The notes beneath the pieces were generated by a model, which saw only the letters and a list, made by a program, of their open reading frames with translations, ran no database searches and was not told the origin of the DNA. A stretch of 64,000 bases of DNA from JBHGBM01 sp041946965 (GTDB taxonomy: Bacteria; Acidobacteriota; Terriglobia; Bryobacterales; Bryobacteraceae): NCBI GenBank assembly GCA_041946965.1, contig JBHGBM010000023.1, forward strand, positions 1 to 64,000. Reading direction: 5' to 3'. The translations under genes were made by a program, and so were the position numbers. Of this stretch, positions 20,401 through 30,050 are shown piece after piece. Position 1 is the stretch's first letter. Each line of letters starts with the position of its first letter.

Positions 20401-20805
20401 GATGTCCTTGCGCACCACGGTGCCGAGCGAGGAGGTTTCCGGCTGAACCATGCCGGGCTCGCCGGGGACCGTCACGCTGTACGCCGCCGGTCCAAGGGTC
20501 ATGTTCACGTCCAGGCGGATGTTGGCGTCCAGGCTGAGCGCGATGCCCTCCAGCACGCTGGTGCGGAAGCCGGCCGCGCGGACGCGCAGCGAGTAAGCGC
20601 CCGGCGGCAGGAAGGAAAAGCGGTAGTGGCCGGTTTCGTCGGTGGTGTCGGCCCGCTCCACGCCCGTGTTCACGTTGCGCAGCGACACCTCGGCCGCGGG
20701 AATCACGGCGCCGAGCGGATCGGCGACGGTTCCCTGCAAAGTAGCGCGGAACTCCTGTGCGTCGAGGACGCCGGCCAGAATGAGCGCACAGACCAGGCGA
20801 CGCAT
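17488..20805 (-). CDS. TonB-dependent receptor-like protein with carboxypeptidase-regulatory-like domain
   Basis: 1,105 aa. A signal peptide (MRRLVCALILAGVLDAQ) is followed by the CarboxypepD_reg-like domain (LQGTVADPLGAVIPAAEV), a plug with GDVAVDGVSNTVNVNRG, SIVIKSGTNSFHGSLYNYLR at the plug/barrel boundary, and a long barrel ending FALKLVF. It is the same family as the genes at 788, 6401 and 61348. Its start lies 28 bp after the end of the TauE-like gene on the same strand, so it follows the sulfur operon directly. There is no clear terminator in that gap, and read-through is possible. Confidence 0.85.
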   Translation of the reverse strand: MRRLVCALILAGVLDAQEFRATLQGTVADPLGAVIPAAEVSLRNVNTGVERADTTDETGHYRFSFLPPGAYSLRVRAAGFRTSVLEGIALSLDANIRLDVNMTLGPAAYSVTVPGEPGMVQPETSSLGTVVRKDIADSVPLKGHSSLYLFNLAVGVIGILYSEDTRPNNTVQNVLYSASGSPPATGDVAVDGVSNTVNVNRGANLSAWVPAVDAIAEFKLQTGTLPAEYGRSGGSIMSIVIKSGTNSFHGSLYNYLRNAALDANLFFPRGAGQQLAPFNVNMFGASVEGPIRRNRSFFFFNFEGAREGNGLSHTSNVPTLAMRRGDFSGCPPLYDPYSVHRVDGAPLRVPFPSNVIPYSAQDPVGRRILSYYPEPNTPGANQPWVQNWVFSAKWPRDYNNSVLKLDQHTPRHQRFLRLNYGTARLILAHQFDGIATPGRNVIRRPNSGVAVNDTVTLDARTIIDLRAGYTGGRERNRPWSDGFNPASLGLPASYSRMVQSPAFPTITVTNFQSLAGSPLVEQPGHTWTIQPSVSVERTRHLFKTGGEIRVVRGNFFRNSAPSGSFSFIPNGTGGPRADTPSPSTGVAAASLLLGYGTGGIEFNQGVSIQNIYYAGYFQDDWRVSGRLTLNLGVRYEYETPRTERFNRTTRGFAYDTPSPLRVPGLDLRGGLLYAGHPRGLYDPDRNNLAPRLGFAFTINRETVVRGGAALSYIPVVGSVQPTGYSVMTPWVSTLDGITPHDRLSDPFPDGLLDAPGNSLGMMTLVGEAVTFVDPGDRTPTFYAWQLSVQRELPSRSMLEMGYVGSRAIRIIGGPVDYATVVAEQVNQLHPSYLAMGTALLEPVPNPFRGVFTTGPLSGDTVQRQQLLRPYPQFTSVSRQSPAFGNSVYHSLQVRFEKRMAHGVTALAAYTVSKNISDIANAQDAYNRRAERAVSEFDAPQRLTVSAAWELPWLRGWQLSTFSTFQSGFPVAFQVGRPNVFAAGANQRPSVNGDPMAGVEGSITSRLARYFNTGAFVQPADFTFGNIGPRLASVRCPGMNNVNVRVAKDFKIGEFLAVGLRASSFNVLNHPVFSAPNTTLGGSSFGRIFNQANLSRQMEFALKLVF

Positions 20806-20833
20806 CGGAACCCAACCGATTTTACACTCTTTT

Positions 20834-21562
20834 TTACCGGAACAGCGCAGTGAGATACATCACACCGATGAGGGTTACCAGGGCGGCGAGTCCGAGTCGG
20901 ATCCAGCGTTCCGGCAGGAAGCGCTGCACGCGCGCCCCGGCGTAGGTGCCCGCCAGGCCGCCGATGCCGAACAGCAGCCCCAGCATCCAGTCCGCCCGCG
21001 TGCCCAGCATTTCGAAAAAGGCCACCCCGGCGATGGAGGTGACCAGCGTTCCGCACATGGCCGCCCCGGCGATGGTATATACCGGCAGGCCGAGCACCGC
21101 CACGGCGAAGGGTGCGATGATGGCCCCCCCGCCCACGCCGTAAATACCGCCGGCCACCCCCACCGCCAGGGCGAGCGCGAAGACGGAAAGGGGCCGGAAC
21201 CCATAGGTCTCGCCGAGGAATTCGTACTTGACGGAGGCGAGAGTGAACGCCACGGTCTTCACTCGCGCGCCAGCGGGCACGCCCCTGCGCTCGGTGAGCC
21301 GCGCCGTGAACAGGCGCCATCCGAGGTGCAGCAGCAGGAGCCCCACGAACGTCTTGGCATAGCGCGGGTCGGCCAGCCAACTGGTGCGCACCAGCGCCCC
21401 GAAAAACACCCCGGGCAGCGTGCCGGCGATGACGCACCCGGCCAGAGGCCATGTCATCCGCCCTTCACGCATATAGCGGTAGATGCCGCCCGGCAGGGCC
21501 ACCACGTTGTAAAGCAGGTTGGTGGGACTCACGGCCGGGCTGACGAAGCCCAGCACGCTCAT
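20834..21562 (-). CDS. TauE/SafE-family permease, N-terminally truncated
   Basis: 242 aa reading MSVLGFVSPAVSPTNLLYNV, then several hydrophobic helices including the glycine-rich GGIYGVGGGAIIAPF of the second TauE repeat. Family relatives in sulfate reducers normally have about 55 residues before this point, including the first transmembrane helix and a GGVSGAFLLLPFQ-type segment. Those residues are absent. An out-of-frame N-terminal remnant lies immediately upstream (21563-21683). The intact family exports sulfite or related organosulfur anions. It is the last gene of the apr-qmo-dsr block, so a role in sulfite or sulfate movement would fit if it is still functional. Confidence 0.7.
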   Translation of the reverse strand: MSVLGFVSPAVSPTNLLYNVVALPGGIYRYMREGRMTWPLAGCVIAGTLPGVFFGALVRTSWLADPRYAKTFVGLLLLHLGWRLFTARLTERRGVPAGARVKTVAFTLASVKYEFLGETYGFRPLSVFALALAVGVAGGIYGVGGGAIIAPFAVAVLGLPVYTIAGAAMCGTLVTSIAGVAFFEMLGTRADWMLGLLFGIGGLAGTYAGARVQRFLPERWIRLGLAALVTLIGVMYLTALFR

Positions 21563-21683
21563 CTGCGATGCCCAGCCCGATGCTCCACTTCACGAGCCGC
21601 ACCTCCACCGGAAGGATCGGCTCGCATTCCATCTTCTTGATTTCATCGGCGAATTTCGCCTCAGCGCGTTGCGGTTCAGCCAT
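21563..21683 (-). pseudogene. N-terminal remnant of the TauE-like gene, out of frame
   Basis: Starting at the ATG at 21683, only 3 bp after the transporter gene upstream, the frame reads a charged leader and then ILPVEVRLVKWSIGLGI, which looks like the cytoplasmic leader and start of the first helix of a TauE/SafE protein. It then runs into an unrelated frame ending at 21465. The downstream permease frame is offset by one base relative to this start. An internal deletion that also shifts the frame explains both halves; assembly error is the alternative. Confidence 0.55.
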
Positions 21684-21686
21684 GTC

Positions 21687-23114
21687 TTACCCCATCACCA
21701 GCGGCGGCTTCACGCCGTGGAAGAACAGCCACGATATCACCAGGCCGATCCAGATGATGAACCCGAACAGGCACAGCACGTACACCACGGCCAGCCGCCC
21801 GATGCCCTCCTCCCACAGCTTGCGGAAGTTGGAGACCACCCCGATGGTGAAGAACGTCATCACGAAGAAGATGCCGCGGAATACGTTGGCCTGTCCCATG
21901 GAGGCTTTGGCCTTGGGCACCAGTCCGGGGATCAGGCTCGTCAGCAGGATGATCGCCACGAAGGTGGCCAGGTAGCCCAGGATGAACTTCGGCAGGCGCT
22001 CCCAGATCTGTGCGGCGCGGACTTTTTCACCGGATTTCTGCTCGATCTTGGCGGTCCAGATCCAGGCCAGGATGAAGGCCCAGATGGCGATGAACACGTC
22101 GATGAAGACCTTCACGGTGGTGGTGGCGGCCATGATCCACCCGGCCTGGTAGTTGACGCCCTCCCCCGCCGCCTTGGCGCGGATCAGCGCGTCGGTAATG
22201 GCGCCGCTCGCCACCGCCGCGCCGTCGGTCTTCACCGCCAGGCCCATCCAGGCTCCCGCCACCATGGGCTCGCCGGTGAGGAACATCTGCGCCAGGAAGG
22301 GGAGCAGGATCAGTTCGACCACGGCGAAGATCACCACCAGCGAGGAGACCATCACCGGCACCACCGGCCGGGCCTTGATGGCCGAACCGGTGGCGATGGC
22401 CGCGGAAACGCCGCAGATCGAAATGCCCGACGCCAGCGGCACGCTCCACTCGCGGCTGAATTTGAAGTAGCGGCGCGCGATGTAGTAGACCAGCGCCCAG
22501 TAGATCAGGTAGGCTTCCACGATGGCGCACAGGCCGCGGAACATCACCGAGGTCGCCAGGCCCAACTGCTCGGCGGCCGTCACGCCCAGGAACCCGCCCA
22601 GGATCACGATCGCGGTCTTGATGTAAAGTTCCGGCCGGATGGCTTCCTTCATGACGTTGGCGAGCGAGGGGAAGAAGTTGCCCACCGCGAGGCCCGCCAG
22701 CAGCGCGATGATGAACCCGGCTTCGGCGGTGAGATTGAGCGACCAGCCGATGCCGTACTGCTTCATCTTGTCCGGCGTGGCGGCGATATGCGCCCAACTC
22801 CCCGCGATCCAGCACAGGTAGCTGATAAAGAAGACCAGCGTGAAACCCTTAAGGAACCCCGGCACGGAGGCGCCCAGCAGCCGGGCGCCGAGACCCAGGA
22901 TCACGGCCAGGAACACAAAGGTGGCCGCGAGCGAGACCAGGGGCGGCGCATAGTCCTTGGTCGCCGGCGCCAGCGCTTTGGAGATGTCCATCCAGACGTT
23001 GGTGGTGATCGCCCACCCGAAGATATCCTTCCCGAAGAGCTTCGCCAGGGAGAGGACGAAAATGAACAAGCCGGTGTAGACGGCCAGCCAGTCTTCGCTG
23101 AGTCGAGGCTTCAT
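21687..23114 (-). CDS. YeiH-like putative sulfate exporter family membrane protein
   Basis: 475 aa with about a dozen hydrophobic helices and few charged residues. It resembles the YeiH/UPF0324 (Cons_hypoth698) family, annotated as putative sulfate exporters, with conserved blocks such as SGISICGVSAAIATGSAIKA and a C-terminal GIFFVMTFFTIGVVSNFRKL. Similar genes are found beside dsr genes in other sulfur-metabolising bacteria. It lies between dsrP (18 bp upstream) and the TauE-like gene, so it is probably the operon's anion transporter. Direction and substrate are inferred only. Confidence 0.75.
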   Translation of the reverse strand: MKPRLSEDWLAVYTGLFIFVLSLAKLFGKDIFGWAITTNVWMDISKALAPATKDYAPPLVSLAATFVFLAVILGLGARLLGASVPGFLKGFTLVFFISYLCWIAGSWAHIAATPDKMKQYGIGWSLNLTAEAGFIIALLAGLAVGNFFPSLANVMKEAIRPELYIKTAIVILGGFLGVTAAEQLGLATSVMFRGLCAIVEAYLIYWALVYYIARRYFKFSREWSVPLASGISICGVSAAIATGSAIKARPVVPVMVSSLVVIFAVVELILLPFLAQMFLTGEPMVAGAWMGLAVKTDGAAVASGAITDALIRAKAAGEGVNYQAGWIMAATTTVKVFIDVFIAIWAFILAWIWTAKIEQKSGEKVRAAQIWERLPKFILGYLATFVAIILLTSLIPGLVPKAKASMGQANVFRGIFFVMTFFTIGVVSNFRKLWEEGIGRLAVVYVLCLFGFIIWIGLVISWLFFHGVKPPLVMG

Positions 23115-23131
23115 AGAAACCCTCTAGAGTA

Positions 23132-24292
23132 TCAGATCAGTTCGTCCCGAACCGCCAGGGTGATTTTGTAGAACACCGTGACCATCAGAATCCCCAACGC
23201 CCAGATGGCGAGCGAAATCGTCACCTCCGGCAGCGTGGGGGCGTACTCGGTCACGGCGCCCAGCGGCGAGGGCACGAATCCGCCCACGATCAGGCCGAGC
23301 CCCTTGTCGATCCACAGCGAGAGGAACACCATCGCGCAGGTCCACGGCAGCACCTTTTCATTGCGGCGGCAGCCCGGCACGATCAGCAGCGCCAGCGAGA
23401 TCACCGCCAGCGCGGCCGAGGTCCACATCCACGGCACCAGGCGCGTGTGGCCTTCGAGCCCGGCGAACAGATACTGGAAGTGCTCCATGTGCTCCGGAAT
23501 GCGGCTGTAGAAGACCGTGAAGATCTCCATCAGCACGAAGAACACGTTGGCGATCATGGCGTAGGTCACGATCACCGCGAGCTTCTGCACCGGTTCGCGC
23601 CCCACCTCGCAGCGGCTGATGCGCCGCAGCAGCATGCACAGCAGGATGAGCAGCGCGGGACCGGCGGCGAAGGCCGAAGCCAGGAAGCGCGGCGCCATGA
23701 TGGCCGTCAGCCAGAACGAACGCCCCGGCAGGCCGTTGTACAGGAACGCGGTCACGGTGTGGATGCTGATGGCCCACGGGATCGACAGCAGAATGACGGG
23801 CTTGATCCAGGAGGGCGGCTTCACGCCCTTGCGCTCCGCCGATAGCGTCACCAGCGCGATGGTGGCGTTCAGCAGCAGGTATCCGCCGAGCGAAACCATG
23901 TCCCAGAACATCACCGAGTTCGGCGTGGGGTGCAGCATGACGTTGAGCACGCGCGAGGGCTGGCCCATGTCCACGAAGATGAACAGCATGCACATGGTGA
24001 CGGCGGAGATGGCCAGGAACTCGCCCATGATGGTGACCTTGGCGAACACCTTGAAGTCGTGCAGGTAATAGGGCAGCACCACCATCACCGCCGACGCCGC
24101 CACCCCCACCAGGAAGGTGAACTGCGCGATGTACAGGCCCCAGGTCACATCGCGGTTGAGGCCCGTGATGCCCAAGCCTTCGCGCAATTGCCACAGCCAG
24201 CAGCCGAAGCCGGCGGCGATCACCGCCATGAGCGCGAGCAGCCACGTCCAGTAGCGCCTGCTCCCCACGACCGCCTTTTCAAACATGAACAT
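23132..24292 (-). CDS. dsrP: DsrP, NrfD-like integral membrane subunit of DsrMKJOP
   Basis: 386 aa with about ten transmembrane helices of the NrfD/PsrC type. The N-terminal segment GITGLNRDVTWGLYIAQFTF is typical of DsrP/HmcC-like proteins that exchange electrons with menaquinol without haem of their own. It is the last subunit in the order M-K-J-O-P, starting 9 bp after dsrO ends. With DsrO and DsrJ it forms the periplasm-facing half of the complex that links the quinone pool to DsrK and the DsrC trisulfide. Length and position match the family. Confidence 0.9.
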   Translation of the reverse strand: MFMFEKAVVGSRRYWTWLLALMAVIAAGFGCWLWQLREGLGITGLNRDVTWGLYIAQFTFLVGVAASAVMVVLPYYLHDFKVFAKVTIMGEFLAISAVTMCMLFIFVDMGQPSRVLNVMLHPTPNSVMFWDMVSLGGYLLLNATIALVTLSAERKGVKPPSWIKPVILLSIPWAISIHTVTAFLYNGLPGRSFWLTAIMAPRFLASAFAAGPALLILLCMLLRRISRCEVGREPVQKLAVIVTYAMIANVFFVLMEIFTVFYSRIPEHMEHFQYLFAGLEGHTRLVPWMWTSAALAVISLALLIVPGCRRNEKVLPWTCAMVFLSLWIDKGLGLIVGGFVPSPLGAVTEYAPTLPEVTISLAIWALGILMVTVFYKITLAVRDELI

Positions 24293-24301
24293 GACGGATC
24301 C

Positions 24302-24979
24302 TCAACTCACGATGTAGAAAACTTCCGGCTTGGTGCCCAACTGGGGCTTGCGCCGGATGCTGAAGCGTCCCATCTTCGCAATCTGGCTCAGTTCGCCGAA
24401 CACCATGGCGCCTTCCGGGCAGGCTTCCACGCATACGGGCTTCTGCCCGCGGGCCAGCCGCTCCTCGCAGAACGTGCACTTCTCGACCACGCCGCGGGTG
24501 CGGGTGGGGAAATCCGCGTTCACCTGCTTGATGTGCGGGCGCGGGTCCATCCAGTTGAAGCTGCGCGACCCGTAGGGGCATGCCGCCACACAGTAGCGGC
24601 ACCCGATGCAGCGGTGCCAGTCCATGGCCACGATGCCGTCGGCGCGTTTCCACGTGGCCCCGGTAGGGCACACCCGCACGCACGGCGGGTTGTCGCAATG
24701 GTTGCAGAGCACCGGCGTTTCCACCTCCGCCAACGCGGCGTTCTCCACTTCCGGAAAGACGCGCGCGAAGGGCGCCTTCCAGATCCACTTCAGTTCGCGC
24801 GCGCGGTCCGGGATCGCCGGCACGTTATGGGCCTTGTGGCAGGCGTCCATGCACAGGGTGCAGCCCGGCTTCTTGCGGCACTTCTCCAGGTCGATCGCCA
24901 TGGCCCAGCGCCGCCCCTGGCCGGCGGCTTTCGATCCCGCCACCGCCAGCAGCAGAAAGGTCTTGCGCGTGATCTTCAT
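24302..24979 (-). CDS. dsrO: DsrO, periplasmic ferredoxin-like iron-sulfur subunit
   Basis: 225 aa from the ATG at 24979, overlapping dsrJ by 4 bp. An N-terminal hydrophobic leader (MKITRKTFLLLAVAGSKAAG) resembles a Tat signal but has Arg-Lys instead of Arg-Arg. Four cysteine groups follow: CRKKPGCTLCMDAC, CNHCDNPPCVRVC, CIGCRYCVAAC and CTFCEERLARGQKPVCVEAC, the pattern of multi-[4Fe-4S] electron-transfer subunits of the DsrO/HmcB/PsrB type. It should carry electrons between DsrP and DsrJ on the outer face of the membrane. Confidence 0.9.
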   Translation of the reverse strand: MKITRKTFLLLAVAGSKAAGQGRRWAMAIDLEKCRKKPGCTLCMDACHKAHNVPAIPDRARELKWIWKAPFARVFPEVENAALAEVETPVLCNHCDNPPCVRVCPTGATWKRADGIVAMDWHRCIGCRYCVAACPYGSRSFNWMDPRPHIKQVNADFPTRTRGVVEKCTFCEERLARGQKPVCVEACPEGAMVFGELSQIAKMGRFSIRRKPQLGTKPEVFYIVS

Positions 24980-25366
24980 TTGCCCGCCCTCAACACACGC
25001 GAATTGTTGTGGCACTCCCAGCAGTACGGCCCCTGCACGCCCGCGTAGGTGTGGCAGCGGTCGCAAAACTGCGTCTTGTCTCCGTGGCAGGCTTCGAGGC
25101 ACGTCTTGGTCAAACTCATCTCGTAGCTCTTGCCGTCCGGAGCGTGGAAGGTGCGCACGCCCTGCCGCACCACGGATTCGCGCCAGTTGACCAGCAACTG
25201 CATGTGGGACCCGCGCATGTAGTCGAGCGGCATGACACACTGTCTGGCGTTGGCCGGCAGCTTGAGGTCCGGCGGGCGCGACGTCACGCCGCGCGCCGGG
25301 TTGTACCACATCGGGAATGTCACCAGGGCCAGGAATACCGCCAGTCCCAGGTAGATTGCGCCGCGA

Positions 25367-25374
<8 letters not shown>
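24976..25374 (-). CDS. dsrJ: DsrJ, triheme cytochrome c subunit
   Basis: 132 aa, anchored by one N-terminal helix (residues 7-20). Three haem sites are visible: the second and third are normal (CDRCH at 104-108, CWECH at 118-122), but the first reads CLEACH (92-97), a CX3CH rather than CX2CH spacing. Cys46 lies in RQCVMP; a cysteine at the same numbered position is the unusual distal haem ligand described for Allochromatium vinosum DsrJ. It overlaps dsrK by 8 bp and dsrO by 4 bp, so translation is coupled. It is the periplasmic cytochrome of DsrMKJOP. Confidence 0.9.
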
Positions 25375-26964
<1,590 letters not shown>

Positions 26965-26968
<4 letters not shown>

Positions 26969-27885
26969 TGCTGGGCCTCCAGGGGCAGTCCCGCGGCTTT
27001 CATCTTGTCGTGGAACTCGTGCTCCCACTCTTCGTAGGTGTGGACCTTCACGGGGTAGTTCCAGGGATTCACGTGCCGCTTGCGGCGGTTGTTGTTCGCC
27101 AGGTTGCGCGTGGGGCTGAGGAAGACGCCGCCCATGTGGACCAGCTTGCTGAAGGGGAAATAAACGAACAGCGCGCTCACCAGAGCCACGTGGGCGTAGA
27201 AGATCCAGCTCACGTTCTCCGGCACGTAGGGTGTGAAGGTCACGAGCCCGATAGCCAGGCGCTTCACCTCCATCAGGTTCACCTTCATGAAGTAGCGCAT
27301 CAGGATGCCCGTCACCGCGATCGAGCCCAGCAGCAGCAGCGCGAAGTAATCGCTGAACAGCGAGATGTAGCGCACCTGCGGGTTCCACACGCGGCGCAGG
27401 AACAGATAGCCGAGCGCCGCCGCGATCCCTACGTCGGTGGCATAGACCGGCGGAGCGCCCACCTGGAAGAACCCGTCGGCGGCTTCCAGCGTGGCCACGC
27501 ACCACGGCGCCGGCTCCAGGAAGAAGCGCAGGTGGCGGACGAAGATGACCAGGAAGGAATAGTGGAACATCAGCGCGCCCAGCCACAGGATCTTGTTTTC
27601 GTCCTGCACCAGCCGCGGGCCCTGCATCAGCTCGGACCGCGTATTGCGGAACAGCGAGCGGAAGAGCAGGATTTCGAGCGCCATGCGCCCCGCGACGCCT
27701 AGCCCGGTGGCGGGGCTTTCCAGTCTTCCGGGCTTGATGAAGTCCAGCGACTTATGCTGCCCGCACACGGTCGGGATGCGGAAGGGCACCGGCGAGCGCG
27801 CCCACCGCGCCACCCGCCACACGATCCCGGCCAGGAAGACCGCGATCGCCACGTAGGGCAAAACCACGCCGAAGAAAAAAGTCAT
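26965..27885 (-). CDS. dsrM: DsrM, membrane cytochrome b subunit
   Basis: 306 aa from the ATG at 27885, chosen because AAGGAGG lies just upstream and the preceding 17 codons are not conserved-looking. It has about six hydrophobic helices of the NarI/HdrE type with histidines that can bind haem b (for example MFHYSFLVIFVRHLRFF and FYAHVALVSALFVYFPFSKL). It accepts electrons from menaquinol and passes them to DsrK. It is first in dsrMKJOP and overlaps the RsbRD-domain gene upstream by 4 bp. Confidence 0.92.
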
Positions 27886-28283
27886 GCTCGCCTCCTTGCT
27901 TGCGTCAGGCGAATTTCCCACAACTTCTCGCGGCACTGCATGTACACGTTGAAGGCACGCAGCGCCAGCTCGTCGATGCGCTTTTCGCGCTCGGGCAGAA
28001 AACTCTTGAGGATCAGAATAAACCCTACGGCTTCGCTCGGGGGCCGCTGCTCGACGGCGCGGATGCGGACGATGTTGTCCAGCGCCCGGTCGATCCGCTC
28101 CGCGTCCATGCCGCCCAGGACTTCATCGAGCAGCACGGGCAGGCCCTCCTTGTAGGCCTGCCCCACGGGGTTGCGGAACGGATCTTTTTCGCCCGCCAGA
28201 AACCGCGTGGTTTGTTCGGGGTAGGTCCCGAGCGTCCGCTCCAGCCATCCCCGGAGAACGGCGTCCCTGTCAACAGCCGGCAT
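27882..28283 (-). CDS. RsbRD N-terminal-domain-like protein in the dsr operon
   Basis: 133 aa, soluble and helical, with no signal or membrane segment. The pattern LERTLGTYPEQTTRFL ... DPFRNPVGQAYKEGLPVLLDEVLGG ... ERIDRALDNIVRIRAVEQ matches the RsbRD N-terminal domain (PF14361), a small helical domain known from stress-signalling proteins and repeatedly found next to dsrM in sulfate reducers. Here it stands alone with no STAS domain. It sits between dsrC and dsrM and overlaps dsrM, so it is probably made with the complex. A regulatory or assembly role is inference. Confidence 0.75.
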   Translation of the reverse strand: MPAVDRDAVLRGWLERTLGTYPEQTTRFLAGEKDPFRNPVGQAYKEGLPVLLDEVLGGMDAERIDRALDNIVRIRAVEQRPPSEAVGFILILKSFLPEREKRIDELALRAFNVYMQCREKLWEIRLTQARRRA

Positions 28284-28307
28284 AAGTCCCCGCGGAACGC
28301 GCGCGGA

Positions 28308-28625
28308 CTATACGCAGCCCGTCGGCTTCGGCAAACCCGCCAGCTTGCAGGCCCCTTTGGCCGGGCCGGAGGGGAACAACTCGTAAATCTGGTTGAGCTT
28401 GAACCCGGTCTCCTTGCACAGCTTGCGGATCATGGGGGCGATGCCGAACTCCTGATAATAACCGTGCAGGTAGTTGATCACCTTCCAGTGATCCGGCGTC
28501 AGCTCCGTCACGCCCTCGCCGATGGCGAAGTCTTTGGCGACTTCCTCGTTCCAGATGGAGGGGTCTTCCAGGAACCCGTCCTCGTCTACCTGATAGACCT
28601 TTCCGTTGGCTTCATACGTCGGCAC
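28308..28625 (-). CDS. dsrC: DsrC, sulfur-carrier substrate protein of DsrAB
   Basis: 105 aa. It shows the family N-terminus with VDEDGFLEDPSIWNEEVA and ends GACKLAGLPKPTGCV. The two essential cysteines are both present: Cys104 (penultimate) and Cys93, eleven residues earlier, which together hold the trisulfide formed during sulfite reduction. This separates true DsrC from TusE, which has only the last cysteine. It lies directly after dsrL and before the RsbRD-domain gene and dsrMKJOP, so the substrate and the complex that reduces it are encoded together. Confidence 0.95.
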   Translation of the reverse strand: MPTYEANGKVYQVDEDGFLEDPSIWNEEVAKDFAIGEGVTELTPDHWKVINYLHGYYQEFGIAPMIRKLCKETGFKLNQIYELFPSGPAKGACKLAGLPKPTGCV

Positions 28626-28645
28626 AGTCGTTGTTCTCCTTTACA

Positions 28646-30040
28646 TCATTTCGATATAACCGCACGGGCACTCTTCCGCGCACTTCTTGCAGGCGACTCC
28701 TTGTACCACGCCGGTTTCATGCGGTCGGGCTTGACCACCGGCGGCATGGCGGGCTTCTCGATCTTGACGCCGCGGAAACGCGCGTCGATGGCTTCGGCCG
28801 CGAAGCGTCCCTGCCCGATAGCGATGCTCACCAGCCCCAGGCCCACATCGTCGCCGCCGGCGAAGATGCCGTCCTCTTCGGTGCGCCCGAAATCGTCGGC
28901 CTTGAGCCACCCGTCCTCGGGCTCCTGGCTGATGGCCGCGATCACCGCCGTGGCCGCCAGTTCGAACTCGCTGCCCGGCTGCGGCACGGGACGCGGCCGC
29001 CCGGAGGCGTCCGGTTCTCCCAACTGCATGCGGATGGCGCGAATCCCCACCGCCGCGCCGTGGTTCCTCAGCACTTCGACGGGCGCGGCCAGAAACTCGA
29101 TCTTGACGCCCTCCTCGAGCGCCCCTTCGATCTCCGGCGCGATGGCCGGCATTTCGGCCCGCGTGCGCCGGTACAGGATGGTCACATCCGCGCCCAGGCG
29201 CTTGCTCATGCGCGCCGCGTCGATGGCGGTGTCGCCGCCGCCGATCACGATGACTCGATCGCCCACCGCGACGCTCTCGCCCGAATTCACATGGTTGAGA
29301 AACTCGGTGCCGGTAAACACGTTGGGGGCATCCTCGCCGGGCACCCGCAGCTTCAATCCCTTGTGGGCGCCCACGCCCACGAACACCGCGTCGAACTCCT
29401 TGCGCAACTCAGAGGCATTCACGCGCGCGCCGCAGCGCAGCTCCACGCCCAATTCCACAATCCGGCCGATCTCGGCGTCCAGCACCGCGCGCGGCAGCCG
29501 GTACTCGGGAATGCCGTAGCGCAGCATGCCGCCGGGTTTGGAAAACGCCTCGAACACCGTGACCGCGTACCCGCGTCGCGCGAGCTGGTAGGCGCAGGAA
29601 AGCCCCGCCGGCCCCGCGCCGGCCACCGCCACCTTCTGCTCGCGGCGGTCCTGGGTCATCTTCTCCAGCTTCCAGCCCTTGTCGATGCCGAAATCGCCCA
29701 CGAACCGTTCGAGCGCGTTGATGGCGACCGCGCCTTCCTTCACGTTGCGGTTGCAGCCCGCCTCGCACGGGTGCGGGCAGACGCGGCCGCACACCGCCGG
29801 GAAGGGGTTGCGGTCCACGATCTTCTTCCACGCAAGCTCGTAGGCCTGCTCGTAGGTGCGCCCGTACGCTTCCGCCTGCGCGATGGTGGTGAGCCAGCCG
29901 CGTATGTCTGTGCCGCCCGGGCACTGGCCGATGCACGGCGGCGTCTTCTCGATATAACGCGGCCGCAGCGCGCTGATCTGCGCGCCGCCCGCCTGCACAA
30001 CCTTGAGAGCCGGTTTCTTTACGTCCTTAAAAAGAGCCAT
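28646..30040 (-). CDS. dsrL: DsrL, NAD(P)H-dependent FAD/iron-sulfur oxidoreductase, apparent 3' frameshift
   Basis: 464 aa as read. It resembles the glutamate synthase small subunit: N-terminal cysteines (CIGQCPGGTDIRGWL, CGRVCPHPCEAGC), an FAD motif VAVAGAGPAGLSCAYQLA and a second nucleotide motif VIVIGGGDTAIDAAR. After KPAWYK the frame becomes arginine/serine-rich and ends at 28646. Adding one base near 28704 would give WYQGVACKKCAEECPCGYIEM ending at 28641, a Cys-rich tail like the C-terminal ferredoxin-type domain of DsrL. So either a real frameshift removed the last cluster or one base was lost in assembly. DsrL transfers electrons between NAD(P)H and DsrAB. Confidence 0.85.
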   Translation of the reverse strand: MALFKDVKKPALKVVQAGGAQISALRPRYIEKTPPCIGQCPGGTDIRGWLTTIAQAEAYGRTYEQAYELAWKKIVDRNPFPAVCGRVCPHPCEAGCNRNVKEGAVAINALERFVGDFGIDKGWKLEKMTQDRREQKVAVAGAGPAGLSCAYQLARRGYAVTVFEAFSKPGGMLRYGIPEYRLPRAVLDAEIGRIVELGVELRCGARVNASELRKEFDAVFVGVGAHKGLKLRVPGEDAPNVFTGTEFLNHVNSGESVAVGDRVIVIGGGDTAIDAARMSKRLGADVTILYRRTRAEMPAIAPEIEGALEEGVKIEFLAAPVEVLRNHGAAVGIRAIRMQLGEPDASGRPRPVPQPGSEFELAATAVIAAISQEPEDGWLKADDFGRTEEDGIFAGGDDVGLGLVSIAIGQGRFAAEAIDARFRGVKIEKPAMPPVVKPDRMKPAWYKESPARSARKSARAVISK

Positions 30041-30050
30041 ACGAAATCAG

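Noticed and set aside
26969..27586. Upstream extension of the dsrK frame
   Set aside because: It lies inside dsrM in another frame and is arginine-rich; the ATG at 26968 overlapping the dsrM stop is the natural start.
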